Positions 56,404-64,000 of a stretch of 64,000 nucleotides of DNA are shown here, in pieces. Where the stretch lies: NCBI GenBank assembly GCA_965237505.1, contig CBDEFR010000001.1, positions 124,001-188,000 of the forward strand, in the 5' to 3' direction. This DNA comes from NVTR01 sp965237505 (GTDB lineage Bacteria > Pseudomonadota > Alphaproteobacteria > Rhodobacterales > Rhodobacteraceae). Numbering within the stretch: position 1 is the first letter of the stretch; the number at the start of each line of letters is the position of its first letter. The position numbers and the translations under genes are program-made. The notes under the pieces are model-generated. The model saw only the letters and a program-made list of their open reading frames with translations, had not been told where the DNA came from and searched no databases.

Positions 56404-57314
56404 TCGCGCAACCCGCTTGTTTTATGCAGGAACCAGTCCACCACAAAGTTGACAGCCACCGTCAGCAGCGCAATCGCCGATGCTGGCAGCAGCGGCGTCA
56501 GACCGGCTTTTAAATCGTATTGGGCAAACTGGATCAGCGAAGCGTTCTCGCGCACCATTGACCCCCAGTCAGCCGTTGGCGGCTGGATGCCGACGCCAAG
56601 GAACGATAGCGACGCAATGGTCAGGAACACAAAGCTGAAGCGCAGCCCGAACTCGGCGACCAGCGGCGGCATAATATTGGGCAGAATCTCGCGGCGCATG
56701 ACCCAGCCCAGACCTTCACCGCGCAGGCGCGCGGCTTCGACATAATCCATCACCACGACATTCAGCGACACCGCGCGCGTCAGCCGAAACACGCGGGTGC
56801 TGTCTAGCACCGCGATGATGATGATCAGGCTGGTAATGGTTGAACCAAAGATCGACAGCAACATAAGCGCAAAAATCAGACCTGGGATCGCGATCAGAAC
56901 ATCGACGACCCGGCTGAGGGACTGGTCGAGCCAGTTCTGGCTGATCGCAGCCGCCAGCCCCAGCGAGCCGCCGATTGCAAATGCCAGCAGGGTCGTGGCA
57001 ACGGCGATGCCAATGGTGTTGCGGGCGCCAAATATCAGCCGGGTCAGCACGTCGCGGCCGATCTGGTCAGTGCCAAAAACATGCTCGCTGTCCCACTGCG
57101 CGTAGGGAATGGGAAAGACCTCGGCCTCGCCATACGGGGCCAGCAAGGGTGCAAAAATCGAAACAAACATATAGGCCGCAATCACAATCATCCCGAACCA
57201 GGCGGTCGGTGGCGCCTTTTTCAGGTCGATCCAGGCCCGTTGCCGCCATGTGCGGCGGGCGCGAACCTGGCCGACCTCGGAGGCGGCGGAATAGGCTTGG
57301 GTGTCTTCGCTCAT
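56400..57314 (-). CDS. ABC transporter permease (DppC type)
   Basis: A 304-residue inner-membrane permease with an N-terminal helix (TAWFGMIVIAAYMFVSIFAP) and five further helices. The BPD signature FGTDQIGRDVLTRLIFGARN and the EAA-type coupling loop (YVEAARLRGEGLGWVMRREILPN, in two segments) are visible. It overlaps both neighbours by 4 bp, so the three transporter genes form one operon read leftwards from 58315. Confidence 0.93.
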   Translation of the reverse strand: MSEDTQAYSAASEVGQVRARRTWRQRAWIDLKKAPPTAWFGMIVIAAYMFVSIFAPLLAPYGEAEVFPIPYAQWDSEHVFGTDQIGRDVLTRLIFGARNTIGIAVATTLLAFAIGGSLGLAAAISQNWLDQSLSRVVDVLIAIPGLIFALMLLSIFGSTITSLIIIIAVLDSTRVFRLTRAVSLNVVVMDYVEAARLRGEGLGWVMRREILPNIMPPLVAEFGLRFSFVFLTIASLSFLGVGIQPPTADWGSMVRENASLIQFAQYDLKAGLTPLLPASAIALLTVAVNFVVDWFLHKTSGLRE

Positions 57315-58315
57315 CTTGGATGCAACAGTCTTGGATTGGTAACGATGGAGATTATGTCGGCGGTCAGATTAAGCAGGATATAGGTGCCTGCGAAAATCAG
57401 CGCGCAGGCCTGAACAACCGGAATGTCGCGGGCCGACACGCTGTCGACCATCAACTGACCGACGCCCGGATAGACAAACACCACTTCGACCACGACCACG
57501 CCGACGACAAGATAGGCCAGATTGAAAGCAATCACCGTGGCAATCGGTGCCCAGGCATTGGGCAGCGCATGTTTCAGGATGATTTTGCCTTGGCTGGCAC
57601 CCTTCAGTCGCGCCATCTCGATATAAGGGCTGGCCAGCAGATTGATGATGGCAGCGCGGGTCATGCGCATCATGTGGGCAATGATCACAAGTGTCAGGGT
57701 TAATGCGGGCAACGTCGTTTTCAAAATGCGCTCGCCCAAGGCCATTTCGGGGGTTACGTTGGACAATGACGGCAACACTGAATACAGCGACGTCAGAAAC
57801 AGGATCAGGATGTAGGCCACAAAAAATTCCGGGAATGAAATCGTGATCAGTGTTGTTGCGTTGACGATCCGGTCATAGATCGAATTGCGGTAAAGGGCGG
57901 CGGTAATGCCCAGGAACAACGCTAGCGGCACCGCGACTATTGCTGTCATGCCTGCCAGAAACAGAGTGTTCTGCAGACGCGGTGCGATCAGATCGACTAC
58001 AGCGCGGGATCGGTCGACCCCGGAAGACGCCCGGCCAGAGAATGAGGTGCCGAAATCGCCCTGCGCGACCGCACCGACCCATTGAATGTAGCGCAGATAG
58101 GGGGGCTGATCGAGGCCCAGCTCGCGCCGGAAAGCGGCCACGGTTTCTTCGGTTGCGGCCTGACCAAGAACCGCTTCGCCAAAGTCGCCGGGCAGCAATT
58201 CGATCGAGCTGAATATGATTATCGAAACCGCAAACAGCGTCAGCAAGCCCAACCCAAGCCGCTTGAGAATCGTCAGGAATACCGGATGCACGCGCCTAAT
58301 CCCCCCTTGTCGCAT
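57311..58315 (-). CDS. ABC transporter permease (DppB type)
   Basis: A 334-residue permease. The start chosen is the ATG giving MRQGGIRRVHPVFLTILKR; a longer frame with a basic N-terminus exists but is unlikely. Features: the first helix with TLFAVSIIIFSSIELLPGD, TEETVAAFRRELGLDQP typical of the family, and the coupling loop IEMARLKGASQGKIILKHALPN. It is first in the minus-strand transporter operon and divergent from the binding-protein gene; the 324 bp between hold both promoters. Confidence 0.92.
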   Translation of the reverse strand: MRQGGIRRVHPVFLTILKRLGLGLLTLFAVSIIIFSSIELLPGDFGEAVLGQAATEETVAAFRRELGLDQPPYLRYIQWVGAVAQGDFGTSFSGRASSGVDRSRAVVDLIAPRLQNTLFLAGMTAIVAVPLALFLGITAALYRNSIYDRIVNATTLITISFPEFFVAYILILFLTSLYSVLPSLSNVTPEMALGERILKTTLPALTLTLVIIAHMMRMTRAAIINLLASPYIEMARLKGASQGKIILKHALPNAWAPIATVIAFNLAYLVVGVVVVEVVFVYPGVGQLMVDSVSARDIPVVQACALIFAGTYILLNLTADIISIVTNPRLLHPR

Positions 58316-58490
58316 TGGCTCAGTGCCCAATTCAAACGCATGTTGAACTTGGAAAACTGACCGACGGCAGCGCTTTCTTGGCCTGAACGCTAGGCATTGG
58401 AAGCGATGCTGTAAAGTCAAAGAATTCCATTAATTGATCGAGCGCAGCTGAAAAAAGCGGCAGATTTGCCAAATCAAACCTTGTTGAGGT

Positions 58491-58639
58491 GCGACATTCT
58501 GGCTTGATTTTGGTCGGCCAGTGTGGCCTAATTAAATCATAAACACCCGTTGAATCAGGCGTTAAGGGGGTCTGCTTTTCAAAACAGGACAACAATATGC
58601 GCTTGACGCTTTGTCGTGCGCAAACAAGGGAGTCAAATA
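58491..58639 (+). promoter_or_regulatory. Leader and putative promoter/operator of binding-protein gene 1
   Basis: A possible promoter is TTGATT (58504-58509) and TAATTA (58529-58534) with a 19-bp spacer. Inside the spacer is a palindrome GGCCA-GTG-TGGCC (58516-58528), which could be an operator. The same arrangement recurs before gene 2. The rest of the divergent region (58316-58490) shows nothing recognisable. Confidence 0.45.
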
Positions 58640-60244
58640 ATGCGAAAAAAATATCTGAAAATACAAGAAGGCAAACTGCGCTCCGGCCAGATTGACCGGC
58701 GTCAGTTTGTGATGTCGGCACTTGCTGCCGGGGTGGTGTTGCCAACCGCGCTCGCCATGGCAGACAAAGTTGCTGCGGCAACGCCAAATCAGGGTGGATT
58801 GTTCCGGATTGGCGTTGGCCACGGCTCGACTACCGATTCGATGGATCCCGGCACGTATGAAAATGGTATGACCGGAATTTTGTCGCACTTGATCGGCGGT
58901 CATCTGACCGAAGTCAGCAATCAAACCGAACTTATTCCAGAACTGGCCGAAGGCTGGGAAGCCAGCGCCGATGCCGCAACCTGGCGGTTTAAAATGCGTC
59001 AGGGCATCGAATTTCACGACGGCAAGACATTGACCGCCGATGATGTCATCGCGACGCTTAATTTCCACCGCGGTGAAAATTCCAGATCGGCTGCGAAGGG
59101 TCTTTTGTCCGCGATCACCGATATCTCCAAGGACGGCGATACTGTTGTGATCGCTCTGGAATCCGGCAACGCCGACTTCCCGTTCATTGTCAGCGACTAT
59201 CACCTGACGATCATGGCCGATCTGGGCGACGGGACGGTTGATCCGCTCTCGAGTGTTCGCACCGGTGGTTACATCCTGGACAGTTATGATCCTGGTGTCC
59301 GGATTTCTGCTTCTCGCAACCCCAACTACTTCAAAGAGGGGCGCGCGCATTTTGATGAGGTTGAAATCCTGTCGCTGCTGGATGTAACCGCGCGTCAGAA
59401 TGCCCTGATGAACGGCGACGTCGATGCCATCGACCGGGTCGATCCCAAGACTGTCGCCTTGCTGGCACGGGCACCAAACATCAATATTGTCGAAAACACC
59501 GGGTATCTGCATTACACCTTCCCGATGCGTGTGGATGTGGCGCCGTTTGACAACTTTGATCTGCGGATGGCGTTGAAACTGGCGGTCAAGCGCCAGGAAA
59601 TGGTTGACAAAATATTGCTTGGCCATGGCGCTTTGGGCAACGACCACCCGATCTCGACCGCGGTGCCGTTCCATGCCGCAAGCCTGGAGCAACGCGAATT
59701 CGATCCGGACCTGGCCAAGTTCCACTATCAGAAGTCCGGCCACAGCGGCCCGATTCCGCTGTCGACATCGGATGCGGCGTTTAGCGGTGCTGACGATGCT
59801 TCGCAGCTGATCGCGGCATCTGCGGCCGAAGTCGGCATTTCGATCGACGTGATCCGCGAGCCGAAAGACGGTTACTGGTCCAACGTCTGGAACAGGAAAC
59901 CCTGGTGCTCGTGCTACTGGGGTGGGCGCTCGACGGCTGACTGGATGTTCTCGGCGGCCTATGTGGCCGACACCGAGTGGAACGACACCGCCTGGCGCAC
60001 TGGCGAGGCTGCTGAAAAGTTCAACAGGCTTGTTGTTGAAGCGCGTTTGGAACTGGATCAGGCAAAACGGGCCGAGCTTTATACCGAAGCACAGCGTCTG
60101 ATCCGCGACGACGGCGGCGCACTGATCCCGATGTTTGCGAATTACATCGACGGTTTAAACAAGGCGATCGCACACGAAGACACGATGGCGGCGGACGGGG
60201 CGCTGGATGGGAACAAAGCCTTCGAACGCTGGTGGTTCGCTTAA
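58640..60244 (+). CDS. ABC transporter substrate-binding protein 1 (SBP family 5), Tat-type signal
   Basis: A 534-residue periplasmic binding protein of the peptide/nickel family. The N-terminus has a twin-arginine-like motif DRRQFVMSALAAG (around residues 24-36), a hydrophobic stretch and cleavage near AAA-TPNQ. Family 5 features include LIPELAEGWEASADAATWRF and FHDGKTLTADDVIATL. The start is the ATG after AAGGGAG; an in-frame ATG 8 codons earlier is less likely. It is nearly identical to gene 2 and supplies the divergent permease/ATPase operon. The ligand is unknown. Confidence 0.92.
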   Translation: MRKKYLKIQEGKLRSGQIDRRQFVMSALAAGVVLPTALAMADKVAAATPNQGGLFRIGVGHGSTTDSMDPGTYENGMTGILSHLIGGHLTEVSNQTELIPELAEGWEASADAATWRFKMRQGIEFHDGKTLTADDVIATLNFHRGENSRSAAKGLLSAITDISKDGDTVVIALESGNADFPFIVSDYHLTIMADLGDGTVDPLSSVRTGGYILDSYDPGVRISASRNPNYFKEGRAHFDEVEILSLLDVTARQNALMNGDVDAIDRVDPKTVALLARAPNINIVENTGYLHYTFPMRVDVAPFDNFDLRMALKLAVKRQEMVDKILLGHGALGNDHPISTAVPFHAASLEQREFDPDLAKFHYQKSGHSGPIPLSTSDAAFSGADDASQLIAASAAEVGISIDVIREPKDGYWSNVWNRKPWCSCYWGGRSTADWMFSAAYVADTEWNDTAWRTGEAAEKFNRLVVEARLELDQAKRAELYTEAQRLIRDDGGALIPMFANYIDGLNKAIAHEDTMAADGALDGNKAFERWWFA

Positions 60245-60263
60245 GTTCAGCGACCCGATACTT

Positions 60264-60414
60264 GCGACATTCTGGCTTGATTTTGATCGGCCAGAGTGGC
60301 CTAATTAAACCCCTAGCACCTGTTGATTCAGGCGCTAGGGGGAGTTTGCTTTTCAAAAACAGAACCTCAATATGCGCTTGACGCTTTGTCGTGCGCAAAC
60401 AAGGGAGTCAAATA
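60264..60414 (+). promoter_or_regulatory. Duplicated leader of binding-protein gene 2 with palindrome and hairpin
   Basis: A copy of the gene 1 leader. The palindrome is kept as GGCCA-GAG-TGGCC (60289-60301) with only its centre changed. A second structure, CCCCTAGC-A-CCTG-TTGATT-CAGG-C-GCTAGGGG (60310-60341), is strong here and much weaker in gene 1's leader. It could attenuate read-through from gene 1 or protect the mRNA end. Confidence 0.5.
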
Positions 60415-62019
60415 ATGCGAAAAAAATATCTGAAAACGCAAGAAGACAAACTACGCTCCGGCCAGATTGACCGGCGTCAGTTTGTGATGTCTGCGCTGGC
60501 TGCCGGGGTGGTGTTGCCAACCGCGCTCGCCATGGCAGACAGGGTTGCTGCGGCAACGCCAAATCAGGGTGGATTGTTCAGGATGGGTATGGGCCACGGC
60601 TCGACAACCGATTCGCTGGATCCCGGCACATATGAAAATGGTATGAACGTGGCTATGTCGTTCCTGATCGGCGGTCATCTGACCGAAGTCGGCAACGATG
60701 GCAGCCTTATCCCCGATCTTGCAGAAGGTTGGGAAGCCACCGCTGATGCTGCAACCTGGCGGTTCAAAATGCGGCAGGGCATCGAATTCCACGACGGCAA
60801 ATCACTGACCGCCGATGATGTCATCGCGACGCTTAATTTCCACCGCGGCGAAAACTCCAAATCGGCTGCCAAGGGCTTGTTGTCCGCGATCGCCGATATT
60901 TCCAAGGACGGCGACACCGTCGTGGTTCAACTGGAATCCGGCAACGCAGACTTTCCGTTCATCGTCAGCGACTATCACCTGACGATCATGGCCGATCTGG
61001 GCGACGGAACGGTCGACCCGCTGTCTGCTGCTCGCACCGGTGGTTACATCCTGAACAGTTATGATCCGGGCGTCCGAATTTCTGCTTCTCGCAACCCCAA
61101 CTACTTCAAAGAGGGGCGCGCGCATTTTGATGAGGTTGAAATCCTGTCGCTGCTGGATGTAACCGCGCGTCAGAATGCCCTGATGAACGGCGACGTCGAT
61201 GCCATCGACCGGGTCGATCCCAAGACTGTCGCCTTGCTGGCACGGGCACCAAACATCAATATTGTCGAAAACACCGGGTATCTGCATTACACCTTCCCGA
61301 TGCGTGTGGATGTGGCGCCGTTTGACAACTTTGATCTGCGGATGGCGTTGAAACTGGCGGTCAAGCGCCAGGAAATGGTTGACAAAATATTGCTTGGCCA
61401 TGGCGCTTTGGGCAACGACCACCCGATCTCGACCGCGGTTCCGTTCCATGCCGCAAGCCTGCCGCAACGCAAATTCGATCCGGACCTGGCCAAGTTCCAC
61501 TATCAGAAATCCGGCCACAGCGGCCCGATTCCGCTGTCGACATCGGATGCGGCGTTTGGCGGTGCTGACGATGCTTCGCAGCTGATCGCGGCATCTGCGG
61601 CCGAAGTCGGCATCACGATCGACGTGATCCGCGAGCCGAAAGATGGTTACTGGTCCAACGTCTGGAACAAAAAGCCCTGGTGCTCGTGCTACTGGGGTGG
61701 ACGCCCGACGGCTGACTGGATGTTCTCGGCTGCCTATGTGGACAGCACCGAGTGGAACGACACCGCCTGGCGCACTGGCGAGGCCGCTGAAAAGTTCAAC
61801 TTGCTTGTTGTTGAAGCACGTTCGGAGCTGGATTCCGCCAAACGGGCCGAGCTTTATACCGAAGCCCAGCGGCTGATCCGCGACGAGGGCGGCGCCTTGA
61901 TCCCGATGTTTGCGAATTACATCGAGGGTTTGAACAAATCGGTCGCCCACGAAGACACGATGGCCGCGAACTGGGAAATGGACGGTCACAAAGCCGCCGA
62001 ACGCTGGTGGTTTGCCTGA
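60415..62019 (+). CDS. ABC transporter substrate-binding protein 2 (tandem duplicate)
   Basis: A 534-residue paralogue of the preceding gene with no length difference. Tat-like DRRQFVMSALAAG, cleavage near AAA-TPNQ, and the family 5 motifs LIPDLAEGWEATADAATW and FHDGKSLTADDVIATL are conserved. Differences from copy 1 are concentrated in the first and last thirds. A central 362 bp (61078-61439) is identical, pointing to gene conversion. The only strong terminator of the pair follows this gene. Confidence 0.92.
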   Translation: MRKKYLKTQEDKLRSGQIDRRQFVMSALAAGVVLPTALAMADRVAAATPNQGGLFRMGMGHGSTTDSLDPGTYENGMNVAMSFLIGGHLTEVGNDGSLIPDLAEGWEATADAATWRFKMRQGIEFHDGKSLTADDVIATLNFHRGENSKSAAKGLLSAIADISKDGDTVVVQLESGNADFPFIVSDYHLTIMADLGDGTVDPLSAARTGGYILNSYDPGVRISASRNPNYFKEGRAHFDEVEILSLLDVTARQNALMNGDVDAIDRVDPKTVALLARAPNINIVENTGYLHYTFPMRVDVAPFDNFDLRMALKLAVKRQEMVDKILLGHGALGNDHPISTAVPFHAASLPQRKFDPDLAKFHYQKSGHSGPIPLSTSDAAFGGADDASQLIAASAAEVGITIDVIREPKDGYWSNVWNKKPWCSCYWGGRPTADWMFSAAYVDSTEWNDTAWRTGEAAEKFNLLVVEARSELDSAKRAELYTEAQRLIRDEGGALIPMFANYIEGLNKSVAHEDTMAANWEMDGHKAAERWWFA

Positions 62020-62046
62020 GTTCAGCGACCCGATACTTTGACAATT

Positions 62047-62081
62047 CCGGCGGTGCGTTCTTCGTGCCGCCGGTTTTTTTT
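62047..62081 (+). terminator. Rho-independent terminator after binding-protein gene 2
   Basis: A seven-pair stem CCGGCGG (62047-62053) / CCGCCGG (62067-62073) followed directly by eight T residues. It is well placed 28 bp after the stop codon. Confidence 0.9.
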
Positions 62082-62130
62082 GCCTGCGATGACTATAGGA
62101 TCGTTGCGGCACCGCGTGCCGCGCCCCACC

Positions 62131-64000
62131 CTAAATGCGCTCGATACTGTCGATTAAATCGCGTGAATACACCAGTTCCTCGCCCTCGTAGGCTTCGATC
62201 CGCGCGCTCAAATGAAAATGCGTCTGGTCAGACCACATGCGTGCGAATGTTTCGGTGCGGGTGGACCAATCACCGCGCCCGATAATTTCGCTCCAGTGCG
62301 TTTCGCCCGAGGCACACAGCGGGTCATCGGGATGAATGCGCCAGTGCTCGCGCGCCACCGAACCGCTGATCAGCCCGTGCCCTGCATCCTCGGTCTCGCC
62401 GAAATCATCCGTGATCATCAGCGAGACTTCGCCGCTCGCGAGATCAGTTTCGACACGCCGGCAATGGCTGTCTTTGCGTCGCGTTATCACCGCTTGCGGT
62501 GCAGCACCTTCAGCGGGTTCAAATTGCCATTCATCGCCCGCAGCCAGCGCACGAACCGGCACTTCCAGCGTGCATTGGCTCAGCGAAAGCGTCGCCGCTT
62601 GCGGATTTGGCCAGATCAGCGGCCAATAGGCTGACGATATTGCCAGCCGCAGCCGGTGCCCCTTGGGCAATCGGTAGGCGATGTGATCCAGTGCCAACGT
62701 GACGTCGTAAATCGTTCCAGGTTCCAAGGCGGTCGGGTTGGCGTGGCTGTCTCGGTGGCTCAGATTAAGCACGCCATAGGTGATGCGGGTCGAGGCTCCG
62801 TCGGGGTGAACATGGCACAGGCGCACCGCAACCTGCGCTTGCGGGCGGTCAGATGCCAGGCGCAGGCGAACCAGTGGCGCGCCGAAAATATCCTGATCCG
62901 CGTCGCTTGCGGCGCTGTCAAAACACAGCGACAAGGCATCATCGGCGCGCTGATCGCCCGGCATTTCCGGGCCCAGCCAGATCGCACAGTATTCGCCGCC
63001 CGCGATGCCGCAATGTTGCGGCGACGCGATAGTTTGCGGATGCGACAGCGCCCCGGCACCTTGAAGCCTGCCGCCGTCAGCACAGTGCATCACCTGTGTT
63101 TTCACACCGTCTGCGGGTGCGGATGCCTGCGCGGCCCAGCGCCCGGAGCGCTCGGTGTACCAGGTTTTGGGGCGCACTCCGTCCATGATATAGGCCCGGA
63201 AGGCCGGGTCGTTTTCAACGCCGGTGTCAAGACTTTTCAGCCAGCGATCCCACCAGCGCAATGCCTCTTGCAGGAACCCAATCCGCGGCTCTGGCACCGC
63301 AAAATGAGGGTATTTGTGCACCCAGGGTCCGACAATGCCCTTGACCGGTGCCGAAAGGTTTTCAACCAGCGTCGGCACCGCGTTTTTGTAGGCGTCGCCC
63401 CAGCCGCCGACCGCCAGCGTCGCCGCCCTGATGGCCGAATAATCCTCGCAGACCGAGCCATGTTGCCAATAGGCGTCCCGGTGCTGATGGCGCAACCAGA
63501 TTGCCGGTAAGAATGGCTCCGCCTCTAGTCGCTCCAACCACATCTCGCGCCATTTTTCGCCGACCAAAGCCGGGTCGGGCGGGCGCGAGGAATAGGCCCA
63601 CATTGTCGCGCCCCAGCCCAGATTTTCATTGAGCAGGCAACCACCCTTGTAGTGAATATCATCGGCGTAGCGATCAACGGTCGAGCACAAAGTGATGATC
63701 GCCTTCAGGGGTTCGGGCTGCAACGCCGCGGTTTGCAGGGCATTGAACCCGCCCCAGCTGATGCCCATCATCCCGACCACACCGGAACACCACGGCTGGC
63801 GGGCAATCCAGTTGATGACCTCGACCGCGTCGCTGAGTTCCTGCGCGGTATATTCGTCGGTCATGATCCCTTCGCTGTCGCCATTGCCGCGCATGTCCAC
63901 GCGCAGGCACGCGTAGCCATGACCGGCGAAATATCGATGGGTCAGCGCGTCGCGCGCCGCGGTGCCATCACGCTTGCGGTAGGGCAGGAACTCCAGGATT
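62131..64000 (-). CDS. CocE/NonD family hydrolase (X-Pro dipeptidyl-peptidase type), partial at window edge
   Basis: More than 620 residues; the 5' end lies beyond 64000. The visible N-terminal part reads ILEFLPYRKRDGTAARDALT and RVDMRGNGDSEG, then the nucleophile elbow GMMGISWGGFNALQ, in which the Ser is the expected catalytic residue of the alpha/beta hydrolase. The second half (from about the segment LCFDSAASDADQDIFGAPLV) is the C-terminal beta-sandwich typical of CocE and PepX. The substrate is unknown (acyl esters, amides or X-Pro peptides are possible). It is convergent with the binding-protein genes, and the peptide transporter next door makes a peptidase role attractive but unproven. 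Confidence 0.88.
   Translation of the reverse strand, partial: ILEFLPYRKRDGTAARDALTHRYFAGHGYACLRVDMRGNGDSEGIMTDEYTAQELSDAVEVINWIARQPWCSGVVGMMGISWGGFNALQTAALQPEPLKAIITLCSTVDRYADDIHYKGGCLLNENLGWGATMWAYSSRPPDPALVGEKWREMWLERLEAEPFLPAIWLRHQHRDAYWQHGSVCEDYSAIRAATLAVGGWGDAYKNAVPTLVENLSAPVKGIVGPWVHKYPHFAVPEPRIGFLQEALRWWDRWLKSLDTGVENDPAFRAYIMDGVRPKTWYTERSGRWAAQASAPADGVKTQVMHCADGGRLQGAGALSHPQTIASPQHCGIAGGEYCAIWLGPEMPGDQRADDALSLCFDSAASDADQDIFGAPLVRLRLASDRPQAQVAVRLCHVHPDGASTRITYGVLNLSHRDSHANPTALEPGTIYDVTLALDHIAYRLPKGHRLRLAISSAYWPLIWPNPQAATLSLSQCTLEVPVRALAAGDEWQFEPAEGAAPQAVITRRKDSHCRRVETDLASGEVSLMITDDFGETEDAGHGLISGSVAREHWRIHPDDPLCASGETHWSEIIGRGDWSTRTETFARMWSDQTHFHLSARIEAYEGEELVYSRDLIDSIERI

Noticed and set aside
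60310..60360. Rho-independent terminator after binding-protein gene 1
   Set aside because: The stem is strong, but it is followed by GAGTTTGCTTTT rather than a solid T tract, and it belongs to the duplicated leader; listed as a regulatory hairpin instead.

Overview
The window reads as a chromosomal segment of an alphaproteobacterium, most likely a member of the Rhodobacterales (Roseobacter/Rhodobacter group). The evidence is the block order dusB-ntrB-ntrC-ntrY-ntrX-trkA-trkH-hfq-hflX next to ispDF-pgpA-cinA, the lptF-lptG-lptD-surA-pdxA-rsmA operon, and an NtrC that lacks the sigma54-contact GAFTGA loop. These are family-level inferences made by eye, without database searches.

Layout. 1-2.5 kb: a membrane/pentapeptide-repeat gene split by an IS5-family element. 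2.6-6.4 kb: yajC-secD-secF (Sec translocon accessory complex) coupled to a TauE/SafE-type permease. 6.4-11.4 kb: an IS island holding one IS630 copy and a three-level nest, IS5[IS1182[IS1595]], which abuts the hpt stop codon. 11.4-16 kb: hpt, a RatA/COQ10-like gene, an MmgE/PrpD gene, a cinA-like remnant, pgpA and ispDF. 16-28 kb: the nitrogen-regulation and K+-uptake operon dusB-ntrBC-ntrYX-trkA-trkH-hfq-hflX. 28-35.6 kb: the minus-strand LPS-transport, outer-membrane-biogenesis, PLP and rRNA-methylation operon lptF-lptG-lptD-surA-pdxA-rsmA. 35.7-42 kb: pepA-holC, an aspartic protease, an ABC-F ATPase and ndk, with a second IS630 copy. 42-54.2 kb: an accessory zone made almost entirely of insertion sequences (three more IS630 copies, three IS21-family elements in different states of decay, a solo IS5 end, and an IS4-like transposase split twice). 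Here a tfoX-like gene has been destroyed. 54.4-62.1 kb: a small secreted protein and an oligopeptide-type ABC transporter (fused double ATPase and two permeases on the minus strand; two tandemly duplicated substrate-binding proteins, divergent). 62.1-64 kb: a CocE/NonD-type hydrolase that runs off the window.

How it works together. The conserved blocks are housekeeping: protein export, isoprenoid, phospholipid and LPS assembly, nitrogen two-component control, potassium uptake and RNA chaperoning. Around them is heavy, apparently recent IS proliferation: at least 13 recognisable IS copies or fragments from six families, several nested, with target duplications still readable. In the pentapeptide gene, the tfoX-like gene and the IS4-like transposase (IS630-E break) the reading frame is restored exactly when the IS and one duplication copy are removed on paper. 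I found no CRISPR array, tRNA, rRNA, phage or recognisable new defence system. The most interesting signals are the IS nesting history, the TTA/TAA duplication shared by all five IS630 copies, a structured intergenic repeat present twice, a duplicated binding-protein gene with a gene-conversion-like identical core, and the missing motifs in NtrC and CinA.
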